Below, piece by piece: positions 17,785 through 26,271 of a stretch of 56,859 nucleotides of DNA. Location: assembly GCA_035635575.1 (NCBI GenBank), contig DASQAV010000037.1:1-56859 (forward strand), in the 5' to 3' direction. The notes beneath the pieces were generated by a model. That model saw only the letters and a program-made list of their open reading frames with translations, did no database searches and was not told the DNA's origin. The position numbers and the translations under genes were made by a program. This DNA comes from WS-7 sp035635575 (lineage in GTDB: Bacteria > Eisenbacteria > RBG-16-71-46 > SZUA-252). Positions within the stretch are counted from its first letter, which is position 1; the number at the start of each line of letters is the position of its first letter.

Positions 17785-18978
17785 ATGAAAGCTCAGCTTC
17801 GGTTCGAAGTAGTCTCGGACGACGCGACGTTCGACGCCCTCCGGCCGGAGTGGGAATCCCTTCTGGAACGAAGTCCCACAAGGACGCTCTTCAACACGTG
17901 GACCTGGCTCCGATGCTGGTGGGAACACTATGGCGCGGGCCGACGTCTTGCGATTGTCGTGGCCCGGGAAGGAGCAGTGGCCCGAGGCATCCTTCCGCTG
18001 ATGGTGGAGCGCGAACGCTGGAAGAGATTGGTTCCGTTCCGAACGCTGAGGCTCCTGGGCGACGGATCGTTCGATTCGGACTACCTCGATTTCCTCATTC
18101 CGGTGAGCGATGGGCCGCGGGTCGTCGAGGACTTCTGGAGATTCCTCTTCAGTGAGTCTGGGCTCCGCTTCGATCTCGTCAGGATCTGCGAGATGCCGAC
18201 CACGTCCCCGCATTACGGCGTGCTTCGCTCGCTGCTCGATACCTCCGGCGCGAGGGTGCGCGAGCAACGAATGGGCGCGGTCTTCACGCGCCTTCCTTCC
18301 AACTGGGACGCTTATGTCGCTTCGCTCAAGCCGCGAATGCGGACGAAGGTTCGGTCGCTCAAGCGGCACCTCGAAGAGGAGCACACGGTGGGCATCCGTC
18401 GGGCATCGACTCCCGAAGAGATCAACGCCGCGCTCACGTCGCTCTTCGAGCTTCACGAGCTGAGATGGAAGGGACGGGGCCAGCGGGGGGTCTTCGCAGA
18501 CCCCCGAAAGCGGGCCTTCTACCGTGAGATGTCGCATCGGTTCGGCGATCGCGGCTGGCTTCGGCTCCACACGCTCGACGTGGACGGGTGTCCCGTCGCC
18601 CACCAACATTGCGTCGCGCACGAGGGCGTCCTCTACCTGTTGCAGGAGGGATACGATCCTGCGTGGGAAGATCACGGTGTCGGAAATATTCTCCGCTCGC
18701 TCGTCCTGGAGGAAAGCGTGCGGGAAGGGCTTCATACCTATGATTTTCTGGGCGGCGTCACGCAGCATAAGCTTTCGTGGGCGGGGGAAGTGAAGGAGAG
18801 CACGCGGTTCACCTGCCTGGGAAAGGGCCATTGGGGGCTGCTCTATTTCGAGCTTTCGAGCCTGGGGGCATCCGTCCGACGCCTTCGTGCTCGGGTCGCT
18901 TCCAAGGACCGTCCCGCCCCGCCCGAGCGGGGCGACCGGGGACCCATCTCCTCCTCCGAGCCGAGGGACCCCGCGTGA
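17785..18978 (+). CDS. GNAT-like (PF13480 type) acyltransferase
   Basis: A 397-residue relative of the protein encoded at 12796-13962. It shows LFNTWTWLRCWWEHYG, MRTKVRSLKRHLEEE, ELHELRWKGRGQRGVF and a C-terminal YDFLGGVTQHKLSWAGE stretch. The last ~35 residues are proline- and charge-rich and probably disordered. It is likely a cytosolic transferase that modifies EPS sugars or a lipid carrier. ATG 17785 has GAAGG about 7 bases upstream. The gene starts 42 bases after the degenerate amidotransferase and ends in a GTGA overlap with the deacetylase gene. Confidence 0.78.
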   Translation: MKAQLRFEVVSDDATFDALRPEWESLLERSPTRTLFNTWTWLRCWWEHYGAGRRLAIVVAREGAVARGILPLMVERERWKRLVPFRTLRLLGDGSFDSDYLDFLIPVSDGPRVVEDFWRFLFSESGLRFDLVRICEMPTTSPHYGVLRSLLDTSGARVREQRMGAVFTRLPSNWDAYVASLKPRMRTKVRSLKRHLEEEHTVGIRRASTPEEINAALTSLFELHELRWKGRGQRGVFADPRKRAFYREMSHRFGDRGWLRLHTLDVDGCPVAHQHCVAHEGVLYLLQEGYDPAWEDHGVGNILRSLVLEESVREGLHTYDFLGGVTQHKLSWAGEVKESTRFTCLGKGHWGLLYFELSSLGASVRRLRARVASKDRPAPPERGDRGPISSSEPRDPA

Positions 18979-20033
18979 GCCGCGGACGTGGCCGCATTCC
19001 GGCCTGGCTGGCCTCGGGCTTCGACCGCATGGGCGGGACCGCAACGCTGCGCGCCGTGGGGGACCGGTTCTCGATCGCCCCGAATGGCTTCACGCCGCGT
19101 CTCCGAGCGAGGAGGGGAAGGCCGTTCCAAATCCTGATCTACCACCGAATCCATGACCGGCCACGGGAGTTCATGCTGGATACCGTCGCGGTCGATCGAT
19201 TCGACGAACAGATGCGGCACCTGGGGCGGCGCTACCGGGTGCTCCCGCTTTCGGAGCTTCTGGACCGCGCAGGTCAGGGCGAGATTCCCCCGCGCGCGAT
19301 CGCGGTCACATTCGACGACGGCTATCGGGACAACTTCACCCACGCGTATCCCGTCCTCCGACGCTACGGACTCCCTGCCTCGATCTTCGTCGTGACGGGT
19401 TCGATCGGTACGGGCAGGATCTTGTGGCACGATCAGGCGCTCTTCGCGTTCGAGCAGACGCGCAAGGATCGCTATCCGGACCCCGACCGCGGAGATCCAA
19501 CCGATATCCGGCCGATCGCGGCACGAGAGGGTACCGCGCACAAGGTGCTTGCGAGGCTCAAGCGTATGAGTGGGGAAGAGCGCGAGCGGGCGCTCACCTC
19601 GCTTTTCGAGGTCCTCGAGGTCGACCGCTCGCGCCTGCCATCCAACCTCATGCTCTCCTGGGACGAGACCGAAGCCATGACCCAGGGAAGGATCGAGATC
19701 GGTTCGCACACGGTCACGCACCCCATCTTGAGTCTGGAGACGCCGGAGCGCGTCGCTGCGGAGCTTCAAGAGTCGAAGCGGACCATCGAGCGCGAGCTGG
19801 GACGGGAGACGAGGCTCTTCGCCTATCCCAACGGGACGCGCGCGGACTACACCGCCGATGTGAGGGAGGCGGTGCGCGCGGCGGGGTACCGCTGCGCCCT
19901 CACGACGCGTTTCGGCCCGAACGAGCCCGGTGACGATCCGTTCGAATGGCGCCGCGGCACGCCGTGGGAAGAGCATCGCGCCCTGTTCTCGGTGAAGCTG
20001 GCGCTCTACCGGGCGATGGAGGCAAATTCCTAG
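18975..20033 (+). CDS. Polysaccharide deacetylase (NodB-like)
   Basis: A 352-residue carbohydrate esterase family 4-type protein. Landmarks are QILIYHRIHD, the metal and catalytic motif TFDDGYRDN (about residue 115), the HxxxH motif in SHTVTHP (about 240) and FAYPNGTR. It should remove N-acetyl groups from an EPS HexNAc. No signal peptide is visible, so it may act on cytoplasmic or lipid-linked intermediates. The GTG start at 18975 is set by a 4-base GTGA overlap with the previous gene. It is one of four deacetylase domains in this window. Confidence 0.87.
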   Translation: MSRGRGRIPAWLASGFDRMGGTATLRAVGDRFSIAPNGFTPRLRARRGRPFQILIYHRIHDRPREFMLDTVAVDRFDEQMRHLGRRYRVLPLSELLDRAGQGEIPPRAIAVTFDDGYRDNFTHAYPVLRRYGLPASIFVVTGSIGTGRILWHDQALFAFEQTRKDRYPDPDRGDPTDIRPIAAREGTAHKVLARLKRMSGEERERALTSLFEVLEVDRSRLPSNLMLSWDETEAMTQGRIEIGSHTVTHPILSLETPERVAAELQESKRTIERELGRETRLFAYPNGTRADYTADVREAVRAAGYRCALTTRFGPNEPGDDPFEWRRGTPWEEHRALFSVKLALYRAMEANS

Positions 20034-21331
20034 TGAGAGATCTCCTCCTCATGGCGGTTCTCATGGGATGCGTGCCCCTCGCCATCTTCAATCCGCAGTT
20101 CGGGATCCTGGCCTACGTGTGGGTCGGGCTCATGAACCCGCACCGTTTTGTCTACCGGCTCTCCACGTTTCCGGTCGCCCTGACGCTCGGCGCCGCGACC
20201 GCCCTCGGAATGGCAATCACCCGGAAGATGGGCCGCTTCCCGATACGTAGCGAGACCGTGCTGATCATCCTCTGGTTTCTCTACACGACGTTCACATCGA
20301 TGGTGGCTCTTTCCCCGAACCCGTGGGACGAGTGGAATCGGTTCGCAAGGATCCTCCTCATGGCCGTCATCGCGGGCATGCTCCTTCAGGACCGAAAACG
20401 GCTGAACCAGTTCGTATTCGTCATCATGGCGTCGATCGCGTTTTTCGGGGTCAAAGGGGGTATTTTCTCGATCATCACCCGCGGGAACTACCTCGTTTGG
20501 GGCCCCGATGATACCTTCATCGCTGGAAACAACGAGCTGGCTTTGGCCGAGCTGATGATCCTCCCGCTCATCCTGTATTTCATTCGCCAGGAAACGCGCG
20601 GGTGGAGGCGGATCGCGCTCCAGGGAGTATTCGCTCTTTCGACGATCTCGATCATCTGCTCCTACTCGCGGGGAGCGCTCGTCGGTTTCGCCGGCCTCAC
20701 GTTGGCGCTGGTGTGGCGGTCCCGACACCGATTCCGGGCTCTCGCGATGGCTACATTCGCAGTAGGGCTCATCCTGACGTTCAGCCCCAAAGGCTGGATG
20801 AACCGGATGTCGACGATCGAACAGTACCAACAAGACCCCTCGGCGCTGGGACGAATCAACGCGTGGCATTTCGCATGGAATCTGGCCACGACCCGCTTCA
20901 TCGGCGGGGGATTCCGATCGTTTACTCCCGAGTTGTTCCTTCGCTTTGCCCCCGAGCCCCTGAACTACCACGACGCGCACAGCATCTATTTCGAGGTCCT
21001 GGGGGAGCAAGGCTTCCCGGGTCTCGCCATCTTTCTGAGCCTCATGGGCGCGTCCCTCCTGAGACTTCAGAGGCTGCGGAACGAAACAAAGGGGCGACCT
21101 GAGTGGAAATGGGTACGCGACCTCGCAGAAATGCTGCAGGGTTCGATCATCGCCTACGCGCTTGCGGGCGCGTTTCTCGGCCTCGCCTACTTCGACCTGT
21201 ATTACTACATCATCATCGCCGGCGTGCTGCTGGATGTGGTGTACCGGGGCGAAAAGCGAAAACGGGCGGCCGCACCCGAGCCCGCTCCGGAGGCAGCGTG
21301 GCACGGCACTCCGGCACCGAGGCCGGCATGA
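20033..21331 (+). CDS. O-antigen ligase/polymerase-like protein, exosortase-A O-glycosylation ligase type
   Basis: A 432-residue inner-membrane protein with about ten helices. It matches the exosortase-A-associated ligase family (TIGR03097 type) over most of its length: GLMNPHRFVYRL, LFYGVKGG-like FFGVKGGIFSI, YLVWGPDDTFIAGNNELALA, CSYSRGAL, SALGRINAWHFAWNLA and HDAHSIYFEVLGEQGFPG. It probably transfers or polymerises lipid-linked glycans in the periplasm. The GTG start at 20033 shares one base with the previous TAG stop and has GGAGG 10 bases upstream. The basic, Pro/Ala-rich tail is likely disordered. Confidence 0.9.
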   Translation: MRDLLLMAVLMGCVPLAIFNPQFGILAYVWVGLMNPHRFVYRLSTFPVALTLGAATALGMAITRKMGRFPIRSETVLIILWFLYTTFTSMVALSPNPWDEWNRFARILLMAVIAGMLLQDRKRLNQFVFVIMASIAFFGVKGGIFSIITRGNYLVWGPDDTFIAGNNELALAELMILPLILYFIRQETRGWRRIALQGVFALSTISIICSYSRGALVGFAGLTLALVWRSRHRFRALAMATFAVGLILTFSPKGWMNRMSTIEQYQQDPSALGRINAWHFAWNLATTRFIGGGFRSFTPELFLRFAPEPLNYHDAHSIYFEVLGEQGFPGLAIFLSLMGASLLRLQRLRNETKGRPEWKWVRDLAEMLQGSIIAYALAGAFLGLAYFDLYYYIIIAGVLLDVVYRGEKRKRAAAPEPAPEAAWHGTPAPRPA

Positions 21332-22560
21332 AGGTCCACTCCTCCATCGAATCGCTGGAGGCAGGACTGCGGACGCTCGTAACGCCGCCCGTTGTGGTGG
21401 TAGGCCTCTGCTCGCACGGACTCGCCATCGTGCGGACGTTCGCGCGGCGGGGCGTGCCCGTCTACGGGATCGAGTCGGATTTCCGCCAGCCCTCCGCGCG
21501 GAGCCGGTACGGTATCAAGATCGCATGCCCTTCGCTCTACGGGCCGGAGCTTCTCCAGACATTGAATCAAATCGGCGAGCGCGCTGCGAGGCGTCCGCTC
21601 CTCCTCGTCACGAACGATAAGATGGTCCGGCTCTTGAACCCCCACCAGAGGGATCTGCGGGAGCGTTTTCATCTGCCCTTTCCGAGCCGGGAGCTGCTCG
21701 ATCGGCTCATCGACAAGGAACCGCTCGCCGAGCACGCACGCTCGAAAGGGCTCCGCATCCCGGAGACGAGGGTCGTCGAAACCACCGACGATGTGCGGCG
21801 CGCCGGTTCCGCAATCACCTACCCCTGCATCGTGAAGCCCGCGGAATCGATGTCGGCCTTCAAGGTCCTGCTCGTTCCGGATCAGGCGGCGCTTGTTCGA
21901 ACGATCGAGTCGCACCCGGGGGTCAAGCGCTTCGTACTTCAAAGTTGGATCGCCGGCGGGGACGAGAGCATCTTCTTCACCAATTACTACTTCGGTCAGA
22001 CCGGCGACCTCCTGGCTTCGTTCGCCGGACAAAAAATTCGCCAGTACCCTCGGCTTCTCGGCTCCGCAAGTGCCGCGCGCGGCGTCGACCGGCCCGACCT
22101 CCTGCGTGAGGGGCTGCGAGTCTTCGAGGGGGTAGGCTACCGCGGTTTTGGCTCCGTGGAATTCAAGGTCGACGGTGCCGGGCAGCCCTACTTCATCGAA
22201 GCGACCGTCGGAAGGACGGAGTATCTCGTCAAAACATCCCTTGCGAACGGCGTCGATCTCCTGTCCGCCGCCTACGACGACCTCGCGTTGGGGAAGCCCG
22301 CCTGTGCCGGACCTCAAAGGAATCGCAGGATCTGGGTCGATCTGGACCGCGACTGGGAAGTCTATCTCGAAAGCTTCCTCGATCCGGCAATACGAAAGGA
22401 CGACCTGGTCCGGTTCCTCTTCGCGCCGAAGGCGCTCGAGCTCTTCGATGCGCAGGACCCCGCTCCCTTTATCGCCTGGCTCCCGCGTCTCGCCGCGAGA
22501 GCCTCCGAAAAGCTCGTGGCGAAGCTCGCTCCCAGGAGAACACGTGTCGGCTCCGTATGA
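21328..22560 (+). CDS. ATP-grasp family ligase
   Basis: A 410-residue protein with an ATP-grasp layout. An N-terminal fold (VVVVGLCSHGLAIVRTFARRG) is followed by YPCIVKPAESMSAFK, typical of the ATP-binding lysine region, and GFGSVEFKVDGAGQPYFIEA, typical of the metal-binding end. ATP-grasp enzymes join a carboxylate to an amine or thiol through an acyl phosphate. In an EPS cluster with uronic acids and FemAB-like proteins it could attach an amino acid to a sugar carboxylate, which is an inference. ATG 21328 forms an ATGA overlap with the ligase stop. It is followed by a 34-base gap before the flippase. Confidence 0.82.
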   Translation: MKVHSSIESLEAGLRTLVTPPVVVVGLCSHGLAIVRTFARRGVPVYGIESDFRQPSARSRYGIKIACPSLYGPELLQTLNQIGERAARRPLLLVTNDKMVRLLNPHQRDLRERFHLPFPSRELLDRLIDKEPLAEHARSKGLRIPETRVVETTDDVRRAGSAITYPCIVKPAESMSAFKVLLVPDQAALVRTIESHPGVKRFVLQSWIAGGDESIFFTNYYFGQTGDLLASFAGQKIRQYPRLLGSASAARGVDRPDLLREGLRVFEGVGYRGFGSVEFKVDGAGQPYFIEATVGRTEYLVKTSLANGVDLLSAAYDDLALGKPACAGPQRNRRIWVDLDRDWEVYLESFLDPAIRKDDLVRFLFAPKALELFDAQDPAPFIAWLPRLAARASEKLVAKLAPRRTRVGSV

Positions 22561-22594
22561 GTCCGTGACGCGCTCGCGGGGCGCCTGAGAGGAT

Positions 22595-24088
22595 ATGCTC
22601 CGGGCGCTCCGTGACGGCTTCAAGCACACCTCCATCTACACGGTGGGGAATCTGACCAACAAGGCGGTCGGATTCCTCATGATTCCGATCTACACCCATT
22701 TCCTTTCGCCGCGCGAGTACGGGATCATGGACATGCTCGACCTCACGATCGTTCTCGTCGGGATGCTTGTGGGAATGGGAATCGGAACCGCGGTGTTCCG
22801 CTTCTACTACTCCTCGAACGACGACAAGGAGCGTCGGGAGGTGATCGGCTCAGCGCTCCTCTTTAACACGCTGGTGGCGGGCGTGGTCGGGCTTGTCATC
22901 ATCGTAGCCTCGAAGCAGGCGTCGGAGATCCTGTTCCGTGCCTCCGGTTACGCCTTCTACATCCAACTCGCGATCCTCGCCTTCTGGGTCGGCACCATTG
23001 GCGACGTCTGCCGAACCTACCTACGCGTGCAGGAACGGTCCGTGCTCTACGTCGTCGCATCGATCGGCCAGCTCCTCGTCGGGCTTTCGCTCAACATCTA
23101 CTTCATCGCGTTCCGTCACATGGGAGTGCTGGGGTTTCTCCTGAGCACCCTCATAAGCAACCTGCTCGCCAGCGTCATCCTTCTGGCCCGGACGGTCTCA
23201 GAAATTGGGTTCTCGTTCTCGGTCTTCAAGGTCCGCCAAATGCTGGGTTACGGGATGCCGTTTGTCCTTTCGGGACTCGGCCTGTTCATCCTCAATTTCG
23301 CGGATCGTTACTTTCTCAACGCCTACGCCGGGCTCAGCGCGGTTGGTGTCTATGCCCTAGGGTACAAGTTTGGCTTCATGATCAACGTGTTGGTCGTCGC
23401 ACCCTTTCTCCAAATGTGGCAGGCACAGATGTTCGTGGTCGAGAAAGAGGCGAACGCCCCTGCGATTTACGTCCGCATGTTTGAGTACTTTGCTGCTCTC
23501 ATCGTCTTCGCCGTCCTCGGCGTTTCGATCTTCATCAAGGACATTCTCCGGGTCATGGCCGGACCGGAGTATTTCTCGGCCTACCAAATCGTTCCGATCG
23601 TGGCGCTGGCGTACGTGTTCAACGGATGGGCACAGTATTTCCGGCTCGGAATGCTCCTGACTCGCCGCACCGGCCCGATCGCGGCGATCATGACCGGGAC
23701 GGGTATTCTCACGCTCGTCCTCTACGTCGTGCTCATCCATGCCTTTCACGCGATGGGCGCCGCCGTCGCTACGCTGATCAGCTTCGGAGTCATGATGGTG
23801 TGGACCTACGTGGCCTCCCAGCGGCTGTTTCCGGTTCCTTACGATCTTCGGAGAATTGCCGCGGTCCTGGGAATCGCAGGGCTCTGCTATGCCGTCTCCT
23901 GGGCAGCGGACTCCACGCTGGGGACGTTCCATCTTCTCGGGGTCATCGTCCGCGCCGCGACCCTCGCAGCGTACCCGCTCACGCTGATCTACACAGGTTT
24001 CTTCGCGAGCGAAGGAATCCGCCACTTGGGAGAGCTTCCTGCGGGCATCCGCCGCATCGCGCGGGGCGGGGAAGTCGCGGAGCCCTAG
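22595..24088 (+). CDS. Polysaccharide flippase (Wzx/PST family)
   Basis: A 497-residue protein with about fourteen predicted helices and the N-terminal pattern HTSIYTVGNLTNKAVGFLMIPIYTHFLSPREYGIMDML typical of Wzx-type flippases, here split across the first two helices. It should move undecaprenyl-linked EPS repeats to the periplasmic face, feeding the O-ligase/polymerase and the Wzz-Wza export path. ATG 22595 has GAGAGG just upstream. It is followed by a one-base gap before the pyruvyltransferase gene, so the two are co-transcribed. Confidence 0.92.
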   Translation: MLRALRDGFKHTSIYTVGNLTNKAVGFLMIPIYTHFLSPREYGIMDMLDLTIVLVGMLVGMGIGTAVFRFYYSSNDDKERREVIGSALLFNTLVAGVVGLVIIVASKQASEILFRASGYAFYIQLAILAFWVGTIGDVCRTYLRVQERSVLYVVASIGQLLVGLSLNIYFIAFRHMGVLGFLLSTLISNLLASVILLARTVSEIGFSFSVFKVRQMLGYGMPFVLSGLGLFILNFADRYFLNAYAGLSAVGVYALGYKFGFMINVLVVAPFLQMWQAQMFVVEKEANAPAIYVRMFEYFAALIVFAVLGVSIFIKDILRVMAGPEYFSAYQIVPIVALAYVFNGWAQYFRLGMLLTRRTGPIAAIMTGTGILTLVLYVVLIHAFHAMGAAVATLISFGVMMVWTYVASQRLFPVPYDLRRIAAVLGIAGLCYAVSWAADSTLGTFHLLGVIVRAATLAAYPLTLIYTGFFASEGIRHLGELPAGIRRIARGGEVAEP

Positions 24089-24089
24089 C

Positions 24090-25286
24090 GTGCGCAAGAT
24101 CGTGATCTCGGGATGGTACGGATGCGGCAACCTCGGAGACGAGGCGATTCTGCTCGCGATGCTCGACACCTTCCGCGAGCGCTATCCGGATGCGCGCTTC
24201 GTCATCGTCTCGGAAGTTCCGGAGCAGGTCGAGCGCGACTATGCGGGGCTTTACCCGTTGCGGGGAGTGGCGCAGCGCTCTTACTACAGTCCCCTCGAGT
24301 TCGCCTCGGGACTCCTTTCGGGGGCCCTTCCACGGGTGTGGTCCGCCATCGCGGGCGCGGACCTCTTCCTCCTCGGAGGGGGTGGGCTCTTGCGCGACAA
24401 CACGTCGAGGCGGAATTTGGTTCGGATCCTGGACGAGTGCACCATCGCGCGCCTGCTCGGCGTCCCCGTAGCGTTCTTCGCCCTCGGCGTCGGACCCATC
24501 CGAACGGCGTGGGGTGCACGCCTCATCCGCCGGGCTGCGAATCGGGCCGCGATCATCACGGTTCGAGACCGGGCAAGCGCCGAGCTGCTGCACTCGATCG
24601 GCGTCGCCAGCACGCCGATACGTGTCACCGCGGATCCAGCGTTCCTTCTCCGCGGAGAGGACGGTGCGGATGGCTTGCGTCGCCTCATTCCCGAGCGCCT
24701 GCTCGCCGAAGGCCGGCTCGTGGGGGTGTTCCCCTGTGAGGGACTCTTCTGGGGCGACAGGGGCGAGCCGGTCGAGCGGGCCCGAATCTTGGGGGAGATC
24801 GCGTCTCTCTGTGACCGCTTGGTCCGCCGGACGGCCCTCACCCCGGTATTCATGCCCCTAAGGACTGGGGTGGTGGGTGACGACGACCTCGTCGTCGTGG
24901 ATGAGATCCTGGCGCGGATGGAGACGCGCCCCCAAGCCATTCGCGTTCCGACGGTACCTCCCCCCAAGGCGCTTCGCAGCATGATGGCGCGCTTCCGGTA
25001 CGTCGTGGGAGCCCGTCTTCACTCACTCATCCTTGCCGCAGCCGCCGGAACACCCCTCATCGGCCTGGATTACGAGCCCAAGGTGAGACATTTTCTTGGC
25101 ACCGTCGGGCCGCACGGTTTTCTTGCGGACCTCGGAGATCTTAGTGCCGCACGATGCACGGCCTTCGTGGAGGATTATGAGGCGGGCTATGAATCGCGCC
25201 GTGCCGGGTTCTCAGCACTCGCCGCCGAGCGTGCCCGCGCTGCCCTTACGACGTTCGACATCGTCGCGGAGGCGGCCCGCGAATGA
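24090..25286 (+). CDS. Polysaccharide pyruvyl transferase (CsaB-like)
   Basis: A 398-residue member of the PS_pyruv_trans family. The N-terminal ISGWYGCGNLGDEAIL, the middle LFLLGGGGLLRDNTS and FALGVGPIRT, then VTADPAFLL, and the C-terminal VGARLHSLILAAAAGTPLIGLDYEPK are characteristic. The enzyme transfers pyruvate from phosphoenolpyruvate to a sugar, forming a ketal and giving the polymer a negative charge. The start is GTG 24090, one base after the flippase stop. It ends in an ATGA overlap with the glycosyltransferase gene. Together with the uronate genes this predicts a strongly acidic EPS. Confidence 0.9.
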   Translation: MRKIVISGWYGCGNLGDEAILLAMLDTFRERYPDARFVIVSEVPEQVERDYAGLYPLRGVAQRSYYSPLEFASGLLSGALPRVWSAIAGADLFLLGGGGLLRDNTSRRNLVRILDECTIARLLGVPVAFFALGVGPIRTAWGARLIRRAANRAAIITVRDRASAELLHSIGVASTPIRVTADPAFLLRGEDGADGLRRLIPERLLAEGRLVGVFPCEGLFWGDRGEPVERARILGEIASLCDRLVRRTALTPVFMPLRTGVVGDDDLVVVDEILARMETRPQAIRVPTVPPPKALRSMMARFRYVVGARLHSLILAAAAGTPLIGLDYEPKVRHFLGTVGPHGFLADLGDLSAARCTAFVEDYEAGYESRRAGFSALAAERARAALTTFDIVAEAARE

Positions 25287-26239
25287 CCGCACGCACCCCG
25301 CGCGTCAGCGTCATCATCCCAACCTTCAATCGGCGTGATTACCTCGCGGAGGCGATCGCTAGCGTCCTCGCGCAGACGTTCACCGACTACGAGATCGTGG
25401 TGGTGGATGACGGCTCCACCGACGGCACGCGGGAGCTGATCGAGGAGCGCTACCCCCGGAGCACCATCGTTTACCAATACCAGCTGAATCGAGGAAGCTC
25501 AGCCGCTCGAAACGCCGGAATGCGCGCGGCCCGGGGGGAGCTTCTGGCGTTTCTGGACAGCGACGACCTCTGGCTCCCCCGAAAGCTGGAGCTCCAAGTA
25601 CCCCTCTTCGACCGAAATCGGATCGTGGGGTTCGTCTTTTGCGGCAGCGCGGGGATCACGAAGAGCGGCGGCTATCGCGAGGTCCGCGAGCCCACCGAGG
25701 AATATCGGGGCCGCGCCCTGCGGGCGATGCTGTATCGAAACATGATGCCCACTCCCACCGTCGTGTTCCGAAAACATCTCGTTACGGAAGTAGGCTACAT
25801 GTACGAGGATCTCTCGTTCGGCGAGGATTGGAACTATTGGCTGCGCATCGCGGCACGCTGCGAGGTGGATTTCGTCCCCGAAATCCTGGTCCACTACCGG
25901 GCGGCGCCCGGCGGCCTGAGCGGCATCGACTTCGATTCGTATCGTAGGAATACCGTCGGTCTGTACGAGGGCCTTTTCCGAGAGCCCGCAACGGCCGCCC
26001 TCTTCGAGCCCTATCGGATGGAGGCGCTGAGCCATGCGCACACCCTGGTAGCCGGCGAGGCGCTCGCCGTGGACCGCCTCGGGGTGGCGCGTCACGAGGC
26101 TTGGCAAGCCATCCGCCTTCGGGCGGGGAACGCGGCCGCTTGGCGAATCCTGGTACGCGCTCTCCTGGGAACGCGTCTGCTCCTCAAACTCCGGCGCTGG
26201 CGCCGCAAGCCTCCGCGCTCGACGGAGACCGTCGATTGA
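25283..26239 (+). CDS. Family 2 glycosyltransferase
   Basis: A 318-residue GT-A glycosyltransferase. It has VSVIIPTFNRRDYLAEAI at the N-terminus, VVVDDGSTDGT (the nucleotide-binding DDG region, about residues 38-48), GSSAARNAGMRAARGE and the DxD-like FLDSDDLW (about 92-99). A W-rich acceptor region (FGEDWNYWLRIA) follows. It should add one sugar to the lipid-linked EPS repeat at the cytoplasmic face. ATG 25283 overlaps the pyruvyltransferase stop by four bases. It is the last gene of the long plus-strand EPS operon; the following gene has its own promoter. Confidence 0.92.
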   Translation: MTARTPRVSVIIPTFNRRDYLAEAIASVLAQTFTDYEIVVVDDGSTDGTRELIEERYPRSTIVYQYQLNRGSSAARNAGMRAARGELLAFLDSDDLWLPRKLELQVPLFDRNRIVGFVFCGSAGITKSGGYREVREPTEEYRGRALRAMLYRNMMPTPTVVFRKHLVTEVGYMYEDLSFGEDWNYWLRIAARCEVDFVPEILVHYRAAPGGLSGIDFDSYRRNTVGLYEGLFREPATAALFEPYRMEALSHAHTLVAGEALAVDRLGVARHEAWQAIRLRAGNAAAWRILVRALLGTRLLLKLRRWRRKPPRSTETVD

Positions 26240-26265
26240 CGCTCTCCCTCCGGAAGGGATACGCT
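26236..26265 (+). promoter_or_regulatory. Sigma-70 promoter giving a leaderless transcript
   Basis: TTGACG (26236-26241), 18-base spacer, TACGCT (26260-26265), then exactly six bases to the ATG at 26272. The -10 to ATG distance puts the predicted transcript start at or next to the start codon, the usual architecture of leaderless mRNAs. The -35 overlaps the stop codon of the upstream glycosyltransferase gene. Confidence 0.65.
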
Positions 26266-26271
26266 TACTGC

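Noticed and set aside
26101..26271. N-terminal extension of the beta-propeller protein
   Set aside because: It lies within the family 2 glycosyltransferase gene and would bury the signal peptide; ATG 26272 has a matching promoter.
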